Made by a program: the position numbers and the translations under genes
Assembly (NCBI GenBank): GCA_021397835.1
Contig: JAJFZO010000742.1
Span: 939,001 to 1,003,000 of the forward strand
DNA: 64,000 nucleotides
Direction of reading: 5' to 3'
From: Moringa oleifera
Lineage: Eukaryota; Streptophyta; Magnoliopsida; Brassicales; Moringaceae
The notes under the pieces: model-generated
The model's input: only the letters and a program-made list of their open reading frames with translations
Databases searched by the model: none
What the model was told of the DNA's origin: nothing
Part shown: one piece after another, positions 24,549 to 35,466 of the stretch
Position numbering within the stretch: the first letter of the stretch is position 1
How the letters are laid out: every line of letters begins with the position of its first letter

Positions 24549-27030
24549 ATCATCATGACTTAACCCAAAATATAATAACTTATTAGTTACGCAATTCATC
24601 ATGGCTTATTATATGACCATCATGACTTAACATATACTCGTCCTAACTTAACGTATACTTATCCTAACTTAATCTGAAACATAATGACTCAATTCAAAGT
24701 TTATAGAGCATTTCTTACTTGGTTGATATAACATATATGCTGATAAACACACATATATTCTTGAAAAATGAAATATTACACTTTATATTGTACATAAGTG
24801 TTATAGATCCACGAAATCAACAGTTACCAACCCATCAATTGCAACCTTATTGTATTTATAAAATCAATAATGTAATATTGTATTTCATATTCTTAGTAAA
24901 TCATATTTATAAACATAACAATGCAGTTCAAAATACATATTCAGTTTGAAAAATATATCATAAGTAGCTTAAATATTCCAACAACCATATTAAGAATATT
25001 CCAACAAAGATACATTCAAACAGTATCTTTAGAGTATACACAAAATTTCAATGTCATTGACTATCGAATCCATTCCATGTCACTTTTGTCGAAGCTTAAA
25101 AAGGAGGTCTTCCATAATCAACCCCGTGAAACGCTTCATAATTTTATTTTAAGGAAACCTAACAGTTAGTTATACATGAACTAGCCACACATGCAAAACT
25201 ACAAAGATTTAATAGTCATTGTATACAAAACACCATAACAAGCCTATTAGATGTATGTGTAAGGCTCACTAAACATAAATGAACAATTGTCAAATATTTC
25301 AATGGAAATGTAACGCATACAGAAAATTATCAACGATGAATTTCAAAGCGAAAACTAAACAGTATCATACAAATTTAATTAAGATCTATAGTAAAGAATT
25401 ACATATGATCACATGCCGCCTAAAATGCTTGAAATTGAGGAAAATGGTGATCATGACTATGTTATATGGTCATGTTTGCTTTATTTACTTAAATTTTGGT
25501 TGTACTTTTTCATTACATTTTTTAGCATTTTACCCTTCGAGAAATTGAGACAAAAGTTATGAGGTTAAGGGAACTCAATGCACAACAATCCATTCAGTAA
25601 ATTACAATAGTTTATGGACAAATCACTTGCCCCTTAAACCACTTATTGGTAAAAGTTTTGTATATAAATGGGATGAGTGCATGTAGTCATTATGACTTAT
25701 TGAATGTAAACTTGGTCTAAAAATCAAGTAGAAAGTGCATTATAAAATTAGTAATAAGTCATTATGGATACAAGTAACTGCATTATGAACTCAACAATAA
25801 GCACAACATAAACTTAAAAATGAATCAATGTATCAAACAGAATGGTAAGTACATTACGAATTTAGTAATAAGTCATTATAGTCTATCAACCAAGTAGGAA
25901 GTGTATTGCAAACTTCGCAATAAGTTATTATGAGATACTAAGTAATAAGGGTATGTTTACTCATCCATAATTGGAATGAACAAAAATTAAAGTAGATAAA
26001 AATTGAAACGGGTAAAAATCGAAATGAAAAATTGAATTCAGAATAAGTTGTTTACTTGGACTCAAAGAATTAAAATCAGAATCTCATTTATATGTTTACT
26101 TCGATCCAAAATCAGAATAAATTATTATAAATTTATTTGTATACTTAGATTTGTGTATTTTTAATTAAGAAAAAAATAATATTTTATATTATAACAATAT
26201 GATGTTAGGAAAAAAATAAATAAATTATATTTGAAATTATATTTTTATAAAATATATTAAAAATAAAAAATTAAATATTAATTTATTATCTCAATAATTA
26301 ATAATTTTAAAAAATAAATAATAAATTTATATTAACTATCAACATAATTATATTTAAGTGATAATATATAATTACTTACGAATAAAATTTTAAATCATAA
26401 ACATCAAATAACTTTTAAGTCAAACAAAAAATAAGATATTTTTTATTTTTTATTTTTATTTAAATATTTAAAAGACAAAATAATAATTTAACTTGTAATT
26501 CAAAAATGAAAGTGCCAATTAAAACTTTAGATTGTGACTCTCATTTTTTAAAATTTAAATTGTATTTTTATTTTTATTTCTAATAAAAACTAAAAAATCA
26601 AATTTATTCTCACTTAATTAATAAATATACCGTAATTAATATATTAAATAATAATAACAATACAATGAAGATTAATGCTAAAATATATTAACTTTATATT
26701 GGATTAAATCATAATTACAGCGAATAATTCACTTTCATAATAAATTAAATCGTAATAAAATTTACATCCTATAAGTCACGATGACATTCAACACATAGAA
26801 AACCAAAACAACAACTCAATCCTTTCATATTATTTTGTCATAACATAATATTTTCAAATTTTAAAAAAAAATAAACCCTAACCAACCAAACGATTCTATA
26901 ACCATACCAGTTCAAAGCATCCGAACAAGAATAAGACATGAAAACGAATTTCTTATTCCCTCTAACCCAAACTGCACCAATTAAACCCTAACCCATGAAG
27001 AAATAAACGAAGGAAAATGAAAACTTTCTT
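24549..27030. other. AT-rich intergenic DNA with degenerate short repeats
   Basis: No gene recognised. It contains interspersed copies of a ~40-bp degenerate repeat (25,726-25,942). A string GGGTATGTTTACTCATCC at 25,949 looks like the end of a small DNA transposon, but no inverted partner was found. Confidence 0.4.
25726..25942 (+). repeat. Three degenerate ~40-bp repeats
   Basis: Copies at about 25,726-25,767, 25,844-25,882 and 25,899-25,942 share AAGTA(G)...GT(G)(C/T)ATT(A/G), TTAGTAATAAGTCATTAT and variants of it. Spacing is irregular, so this is not a simple tandem array. Confidence 0.65.
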
Positions 27031-27036
27031 ACTTAC

Positions 27037-27330
27037 CTTTGTTTCTTCGCAAGTAGGCTGAGTAATGCGAGGATTCACATAGCAAATCACCCGAGATTAG
27101 GCTGTTTTAAGGGTTGGTTCGCTACTTGAAAAGGGACAAAGGAAGCGTTGGGTGCAAAGAACGAAGAGGAAGAATCAGCTTACGGAAGAAGATTGAATGG
27201 TCCCTGTTGAAGAGACAGAAAGCACTATGCTTTTCTTATTTGCACATAAGATGAGTATAGGAAGGATTCATATCGCAAGTCATCAGAGATTAGAAAGAGT
27301 TTAGGGTTTGATTTGCTACATGGAAAGAAA
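27037..27330 (-). other. Possible noncoding leader exon, internally duplicated
   Basis: On the minus strand the sequence AAAG|GTAAGTAAG at 27,037/27,036 is a near-ideal splice donor. It follows about 150 bp of moderately GC sequence with ATTCTTCCTCTTCG-type leader composition. The block 27,050-27,190 is repeated in diverged form at about 27,240-27,380: GCGAGGATTCACATAGCAA versus AGGAAGGATTCATATCGCAA, then GAGATTAG, then a GCTAC(T/A)TG(A/G)AAAG string. This could be the first exon of a transcript diverging from VPS36. No downstream exon was identified. Confidence 0.25.
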
Positions 27331-27923
27331 AAAAAAATGAAAAGAAACGACGAAAAGGAAAAGAATTTGTGAAAGAAGTTGAAAGGCTTGTAAAAGAAAA
27401 CTTTTCTTCTTTTCCTCAGTTAATGTACGTTACAGTAATGGTTTGTTTATGAGAAGATATTTAGATAAAAAAATTAAAAATTTTATAAGATTTTTATCAA
27501 ATTATTAATTTTAAAAAAATTCTAACTTTTAATAGAGGTTTAAAAAAATTGTGGATATTTTTACAAACACTATTTCATAGGAAAAAAAATAATTTAAACC
27601 TTTTTATCACAGATTCAAAAAGCAGAGATTGATACAATTTCAATTGTTGCTGGGCTTTCCATTGCCTTCAATCCAGAAGCTCCCATGTAGGAGCCAGGAA
27701 CTTAAAAAGGGTATCAGTATCATTTTCATTGACGGTGAGAAACTGTTGCAGTTACCTCGGGTGCTTGTTTCTTCTCTCCTTTGATCTTTCCCTTTTCGTT
27801 GATCTCTTAAGCAAGGAAGTTTATAGTATCTCTTTGATTCTTCAAGTCAACCAAGAAGAACCTTACCCAGGAATCAATTTACAGCTATAATCCTCAGTAT
27901 CATCATCATAGTCGTTAGAAGCG

Positions 27924-27952
27924 ATGAAATTGTAATCTAAATGCAACTTTAA
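27924..27952 (+). promoter_or_regulatory. Two three-codon uORFs ending at the VPS36 start
   Basis: ATGAAATTGTAA at 27,924-27,935 and ATGCAACTTTAA at 27,941-27,952 precede the main ATG. The second uORF's TAA shares its last A with the main ATG (TAATG). Both encode M-x-L. They could lower or condition VPS36 translation if the leader is not spliced differently. Confidence 0.55.
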
Positions 27953-30900
27953 TGGCCAGCAGCAGCAGCGCTAGCAGTTTCTTCCAGAAAGCGGAGCTCA
28001 CCAGCAGCGGACGCCCCGTGCTCCTCAGCAACGAGGTGGAATGCCACCTCATCTCATCCGTGGACCTGCAGTCCGAGGAGGAACCCCCCAGCTTCCCTCC
28101 CTTGAGATCGGGCCTTCTCATCCTCACCACCCACCGCCTCCTATGGCTCCCCGCCGATTCCAGTAACAAAGCAGTCGCCGTTCCTCTCGCCGCCATCTCG
28201 CACATCTTCTCCCCCAAGAAATCGCTGAAGGCCATGTTCCACTCCCCGCGGATCCGCCTCCAGGTCTCTACGTTTGCTGACGGCCGGCTCATTAATCCAG
28301 GCTCGGGTGCGTGTTCGAGGTCGGTGGTTGTTACCTTGGTGATGAGAGGGAAAGGGGACTCCGATGGATTCTTTGGGAAGTTGTGGGAGAGTTGGAGAGG
28401 CAGAGCCTGGGAGGAGAATCTGAGTGAGAGTACGGGTTCTGTCTCAGGTTCTGTGTCAGGTCCTGGGTCGGGGTCAGGTTCAGGAACAGGTGGTGGATTG
28501 TACGCAAGTGATGGGTCGGTGAGGATGGTCGGGGTGGCCGGGATCCTTAGGAAGGAGCAGGAGATGTGGGAGAATACGGACAAGAGCTTGCAAGACGCAT
28601 TCCGGGACTTGAATGCTCTCATGGTATGCTAATTATGTTACTGTTGTTTGCTGTTTATTGTTACTGTTCTTTTTATTATCATTATGGTCCCAATCTTATT
28701 TGTATTTTTTGTATCTGCTTGTTATTGCGAAAAATTATCATACTTGCATCCATATATTTGGTTGATTGGAAGAAACTATTGTGAGAATTGGGCTTTGGGT
28801 AAATTGGGCAATAGAAAGCATTGAATTGATCAATGTCAAATAAAGCTTTTCTGGTTTCCTGAGAATGCAGGGCAATGGATGATGACTGCAGGCCTTAGAA
28901 TCTAATCTTCACTCTCCAAGATGGTTTTTCTTCATTGTCTGCCTGATAGAATGGTTAGGCACTAAAAGAAACTGCATGCTACCTAAATTTGCCTTTGCCA
29001 AAGATTTATCATTAAAGAAGTACATTTTCTCTTTGCATGAAAAGTAAACTGTTGATGGTTTTGGCCCATAAAAATTGTTCTGCTGCTTGAAGTTTTGGAA
29101 CTCTTTTGGATTTACAGAGTAAGGCTAAAGAGATGGTGATGCTGGCAGAGAAAATGAGGCAAAAACTTTTATCTGGACCGAATTCTCAGTCCAGCACAAC
29201 AAATGATGAGGAAATGGGTTCCAAAGAAGAGATGCAAGATTGGTTGTTAAGTGTTGGTATTGTGTCTCCAGTTACAAAGGAGTCTGCTGGTGCTTTGTAT
29301 CATCAACAATTGTCACGTCAGGTTCTTCTTTCTTCTCTCTTTGTTGACAATTTTCATGTTATTTGCTTATATTTTCAGAAACAAATGCATACTGTGAAAT
29401 GCTTGATTTTAGAGAGAAGCATCTTCTGGGTATCTCTAATATCTAATTTCAGTGTTTCCCTCTCTGTTATTGAATGAACTTTTGGCGAAGTCCCTTCCAT
29501 TGTTTTCTGAATTTTTGGCTTGAGGGAAGTTACCAATGATTCTAAATCAACCAACCCCCCGCCCCCCCCCCCCTCCCAATGATTTGCTTCTCATCTCTGT
29601 GATCGTTAATGTTTTTCCCTAGAAGTTTTAAGCTGTCAGAAACTTATTGTTACTCTTGAATTAAGTTAAATAGAATAAACCAAACCTAGTTTCAGTTTTT
29701 AATATTTGATTGGCCCATCAAACAAGAATTATAGATGATTATATAATTTCAGGACACTGCATGCATAACGATTATGCATGACAGGGTTTTTGCTGGATGC
29801 CTAGTGTACTTTAATAATGATAAGGAGTTAAAATATTATTTATGTTGGATTCTAAGGAGCAGCAACGGAAAGAGAAAATTTTAGAATTCTTCATATGAAA
29901 TGCTTTTTGGGGGTTTTGTTTTTTTCGGTGATGAGTTCTGAGAATTCCTCTTGACCTTGCTTATTATTATAGTATTGTTGACTGATTAATATTTCCACTT
30001 AGGAAAGATAATTTTAATTTTGTTTCTTGACACTTAGTTGGCAGATTTTGTCAGAATACCATTAGAGAGATCTGGAGGAATGATCAATCTCATAGATATT
30101 TATTGTCTTTTTAATCGTGCCCGAGGGACAGGTTTGTTCTAATACTATGTCTTGTTGTTTTACCTTCTCCTTTCTTATTTAAGAGGGGGAATTCATAGTA
30201 CAATTTTTAGCATATACTTTTTTTTTTCTTTTTTAATTTCTTTTCATCTCTAATTGAAGTTTTGAAATTACTCTTATATCTCTCTTGTGCCCAGAATTGA
30301 TTTCGCCAGATGATTTGCTACGAGCATGTTCCCTTTGGGAGAAGTTTGATGTGTATGTATGATATTATGGTCAATGAGCTTAATTTTTTCTTTTTCTTTC
30401 TTTTTTCTTTGGATTCTCATGCAAATATGGCCCAAATTTATATGAAATGTCATGCTGCCTGTCCTGTAATGAGCTCATGTTCATTTAGATTTTTAACTTA
30501 TTTTTCACATTACTTCGTTTCACAGTCCAGTAATGCTGCGGAAGTTTGATAGCGGAGTTATGGTCATCCAGAACAAGTCCCATAGTGATGAGGAGGTGAC
30601 CCTTTCATCTTCAGACTTTTTCTTGTTCGTAAACTTATGTTGTGGTTGTATTGAGATCTGTTCTCTTTGTCTTGGGGCTTTATTTGATGACGGGAAGCAG
30701 GCAAATTTGAGAGAATCATATTTGGTTGTTGTCAAATTAACATGATGGAAACTGCCATGCTTACATTCTGTATTGATTTACCTTCATGGATGTGGGATTC
30801 TGTTAATGAGCTTCATTTGATATATTTATAGCCTTAATTAGGTTTGGTTTGAATGATGGTGCAGTGTACCACTAGTTGTGACTCAATTTTAGGTGTGATG

Positions 30901-33065
30901 ACCATGTGGTGGAGGTTTTCTTTGATAGTGGTAATGGTGTATTCCTTTTCCAAGCAGTGGCTAGAGGTAGTTAATGGTGGAAAACCAGGCCATGCGACCA
31001 ACTCTGTGGCCACTAAACCTGAGACCAACCATGATCTCCCAAAATGGCCAAGATGATTTCTCAAGCCTGTCTAGCCCATTTGCCTAAAAAGCATATTCTT
31101 ATAATGAATTTATAGATTCAGAAATACCATGATTTATAAAATCCTAGGTCTTGAATTCTTAGTTAAAAAAAGACTTAGGAAGTTATGAACACGGCAGTTT
31201 TGGGTTTAAGGATTGAAATTCAGTTTCGCTCCGCTCGAAGACCTCAAAAGCAACAGATAAAATGAGCTAAATGGAACTTTAAACTTTTGTATGAGATTAG
31301 AATAGTTGAAGTCTCTAATACAGGCTTTCTCTTTGTTTTTAACCCTAAAATTCTGTGACAGTCTTATTTGTTGTGAAACATTTTGTTAGACATTAGTTTA
31401 CTAAAAAAGTTTCTTCTATTTTTCTTTTATGTCTGGAACAAATGGCCAGGAAATAGAAATGAATTTTGACTCCTTGAAATAGGATGTCTTGAAGTTCTGT
31501 CTTCATCTTTCATTCTCTAAAAGCAAAATTGGGTGAAGAAAGGAATTGTTGTTTATGAATACTTAAAAATTGAAGTTTCTTCACTGATCATGTGCTACTA
31601 ATGTCTTACAATTTACATTCCAGCTTTACATGTTTTGAAATTCTTTCATTCATCTGAACTTTTTTATTTCCAATTTAAATAATTCTTAATGCAACTAAAG
31701 AAAGAGAAGAAAAAAGTGATGAGTTTGTTAAATTTTTTGCAAAATTGATGAAGTGAAAAGTATCATTCTTCTAAAGTAAAGTTAAAACCAGAAGGTTTTT
31801 ACATGTGATGCACTCTGCCAGAAACGGATAATTGTACATGGTCATTTGAACTAATCATAACAAATTGTCCTGATGAGCTGTTATCAAGAAGAACTCTTTT
31901 GTTCTTTTTCATTTTTTCTCTGAATTCAGAAAACACTATCGGTAAGCAAGAGTTGATTTGTGCTGTGGTCCATTGTGCAAAAGCTTTGGCATGGGTATTG
32001 TGGATATGTGGTGGAGCAGACATAGTTTCTGTCTGAAGTGTCATTGGGATGTATATGTACTGCCTATGAGGGAACCCTCATGAATAGTTTTCTTTCCTTT
32101 TCGCTGGTGAATTTATAAATATTTTTGTTCTGTTTTCTGAAGCTGTATGAACTAATTTGCATCAGAAAATGTTCCAAATTCAGAAAGGCTGACTAAATTT
32201 TGCTGTCAAGTATAGGTCTTCTCTAGAATCAGAACCCTTGTAACAAAGCCTGAAACCCTTAGAAGTGGTATAAGTGCAAGTGATGCTGCAATGATTCTAG
32301 GGATTGCTCCAGCTATGGCCAAGGAGCATCTTCTAACTGCTGAGAGCAAGGGTACATTTCTTTAATGCTTTCTCTTAGAAATGTTACTCGTGCAATCAAA
32401 GTTTTCTTTACCATCTATTTTCTTGACAGGCATACTGTGTAGAGATGTCAGCGCTGATGGCTTCCGGTTTTATGTCAACCTGTTTCCTGATATTGACGTC
32501 AGTGATCTCTACTTGTAAGTAGATTTAGTTACTTTTAATGGATTTCCTTTCTCTGTATATATTTCGAATATGTTTTATCTGCTTTGAGTTGTTTTTGCCA
32601 ACTTCCGATGATAGTTTCTTCCATCATAGGGGTGTATGTGTATTTGGTATGAAAAAGGCCATAAGAAAGTTGTTCTAAATTTCTAAAGATGTTTTATCTG
32701 CTATGACCCGCATTAAAGTACTTTCACTTTGAATTTGAGTTTTATAAGGGTGTTGTTCATTTACACTTTGGATTGTAATTATTTGTTTGGTAAGATACTA
32801 TGACCAACATTTCCTCTTTCTGTCTCTCTCTTCCTTGCTTTTGCAACAAATTACAGTTTGAGTTTCAACTGGTGCAATATCAATGTCTGCAACTTTAATT
32901 TTTCCTCACTTTTGTTCCCAGGCCTTGTATTTTCATCTCACTGTTTAGAATCTTTCCAATTAGATAATTGCAATAAAATAAAAAAATAAAAGTCCATCCT
33001 CCTTTTCTTTCTTTTTATCTTTCCTTTTCTATTGTAAATTTTGAGATAAATCAATGAGTATTAGG

Positions 33066-33098
<33 letters not shown>

Positions 33099-33477
33099 GT
33101 GTGTGTGTGTCTGTGTTTGTGTTTGTGTCCTCTTTGAAGTTCAGAAAAATGCGAAGTTAGTGTTTGACTTCTGTTTTTTCTTTTTAGTGTAGGTAAACAC
33201 TTTTACTTTCTTGTTGATTTTGTTTTTCTTCCTTGTTATTTGCAGAGTGAAGGATTATGGGATCTACGGTACATGGGTAAAGGCTGCATCTCCTTCTGGG
33301 TGGGTGCCCTTTTTCTTTTTTCTTATTGTATTAATTCCATTCTTAGTTATGTTATTTACATTAGAATAAACCCTAGGTGATGACCTGATTTGTTGGGCCC
33401 CCTGATGTTAAAGATCTTGGACTATTTGTGCTCAAGTATCTATACTTTCTTGTCTTCTCCATTTCAGTTTCAAGTAG
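27952..33477 (+). CDS. VPS36: Vacuolar protein sorting-associated protein 36 (ESCRT-II subunit)
   Basis: Exons: 27952-28623, 29118-29321, 30038-30131, 30295-30352, 30526-30595, 32216-32351, 32430-32514, 33246-33299 and probably 33468-33477. They give 460 residues with all joins in frame. Residues ~10-155 form the GLUE domain, which binds phosphoinositide and ubiquitin in this family. Residues 158-182 are a Ser/Gly linker, and the EAP30 winged-helix region begins at ~183 ([14 protein letters not shown], then [56 protein letters not shown]). The length is close to the ~440 residues I recall for Arabidopsis VPS36. With VPS22 and VPS25 it forms ESCRT-II on endosomes and sorts ubiquitinated membrane proteins into multivesicular bodies. 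The last exon is uncertain. Splicing GG|GTGGGT to TTTCAG|TTTC ends ...SPSGFK, while intron retention reads on to a TAA at 33,367-33,369. Confidence 0.93.
29555..29577 (+). repeat. Poly-C tract in VPS36 intron 2
   Basis: C(6)-G-C(12)-T-C(3), the second long C run in the window. Intronic, no role inferred. Confidence 0.85.
33066..33126 (+). repeat. Compound microsatellite (CT)n(AT)n(GT)n
   Basis: CT repeats at 33,066-33,084, AT at 33,085-33,096 and GT at 33,097-33,110, then imperfect GT to 33,126. It lies in VPS36 intron 7. Confidence 0.95.
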
Positions 33478-35466
33478 GTTGGAATAACTGCACACCATCT
33501 GAGAGTCAATAAATCTGCTGTGCCCAACAGCAGTGATGATCAATCTGCTGGACAAGTGGATGCATTCGTGCAGTTGCTTTCAGTCTGTGTTTGGAAGTTG
33601 GGAAATTTTGATTTCTTGCCTTTCCATGGAATGGCAGAAGCTGACAGAGGCCCAAGGCAAGGTTTTGTCCCAATATGTTTATTGTAATATAGGAAACCAA
33701 TTGAGCCATCAATTAAGATGGTAAAACTCAGAACCAAATCTGACATGGTAGAGGTTATCATTGATCAATAAATTCATATTCATGTCCCGAATGGTAAGAT
33801 TACCATTACGGTGTCCTGTCATTTTCATCGAATTTATTATTTTTGCCGGATGCAGTGTCTCAATGAAAATTCAAAAGGCTTTGAGGTTTGGTTGTTACCC
33901 ATATTGTATCTGTTTAGTTTATAGTTTTTGTTTATTTATTTATTTAAGAAAGAGAAGTTTTTTGGGACTGATTCTGCCTGGTCATTGCAGATGGTGTCTC
34001 CAAAAGCTTTTTTTTTTTTTTTTTTTGTAGTTTATGGAATCTGTTTTAAGATCAACTTAATGCTGAGTTTACCAGTGGGGAGTATCTCACTTTTTTATTA
34101 ATTGTTTTCTCTCTGAGCTAGTCACATTAATTTAGTTTTTATTTTTAGTTAATTTCATTAATCTTTCTTTTCAATTAATCAAAGATAATTTGATTTTTTT
34201 GTCAAAATTTTGACTTTCATAGATTTTAAAGTAAAGTTTTGTACGGATTTTTTGAGCTTGCTTTTTTACTTTGTCTACCTATTAATTCAAAACTTATGGA
34301 GTCATTGTTTTCTATAAGTCATCTTATTAAAAGAATTTTAAGAAAAATCAAATTAAACATAATTAATTAACAATAAAAAATTAATTAAAAATTAAATTAA
34401 TATAATTAATTTAAAAAAATTAAAATTAAAATTAATTTTAATTTATTGATTTATTTTAATGATAAGTAAATTCAAACATGTGAAAAATCAATACAGATCA
34501 AATCAATAGAAATATGAATATTTTTTTCATTAAAATGTATTAACAAATGCAATGCAAGGTGTTGAAAAAGAGAAATTTGAATATTAATAGTTAATCAAAT
34601 ATGTTTGTACAAGCCAATAGAAAAGCAGCGATCCAAAGAGATTAGTTTATAGGAAAACAAAGTGACCACATGCAACTAATCTTAAATTATTATACCAATC
34701 AAGTTTGATCAAATTGTATTACTTTATTTGATATATGAAACCTTGATTTTAATAAAAGTTGCAATTAAATAGCTGCCATTAGCTTTATACTTCACCATAT
34801 TAACACTCAACAAACAATTTTGATAATTATTGAATAAAAAAAATAAATTCATGTACTTTCAATTTATTTGTAGAGAGATTTGCTTTGGTTGATTCACAAG
34901 AGAAGTCTTCATAATATAGTAAAAGAATTGTGGGCAGACTTCCAGACTGAGTGCAAATCACACAATGTTTGCTTAGATCCAAAACATGAGCCTTCATAAG
35001 ACTCATAACACTAATAAGTTGAAGAAAAACAGAGATTCCTTGTAAGTTATAATGAATACCCTTGAGTTCCAAATAGTAAGTTCCTTTCGTGCTATAATTG
35101 AGAATTCATCCAAACCATGTTCCCAACAGTTGTCTTTCATTTCTACTGGCATTATCTCAAGAAACAAAGTGTGACCCAAAAAATATAATTTCATCTCAGC
35201 TTAATTGCAAAAGACCGCTAAAGTTGAATTCATCAATTGCTGCTACATACATTCCAATGAATCACCTTAATATATTAAGGTATGAGAAAGGGGCAAAAAC
35301 ATCGATGGATAAGATGATCTTATGTACAGTTTACACTCACATTAATGTACTGATATTGACTTCTCTTTTCCTAAAAATTGTTTATTTTATCCAAGAGTTG
35401 AGAGATCCTGACTGCTCTGATCCAACTTTGAAGTTCCAAGCAATTGCCGTTCTAGCGGTGATGAAG
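33478..35466. other. Intergenic region between convergent VPS36 and REX1B-like genes
   Basis: Contains the 3' UTR of VPS36 up to roughly 34,050 (T(18) near 34,010), AT-rich DNA at 34,100-34,800, and the 3' UTR of the REX1-B gene on the right. Small open stretches are not supported as genes. Confidence 0.5.

Noticed and set aside
27915..28622. 235-codon open frame on the minus strand opposite VPS36 exon 1
   Set aside because: It is a shadow of the GC-rich VPS36 coding exon. The plus-strand product matches the GLUE domain, and the minus-strand one has no recognisable features.
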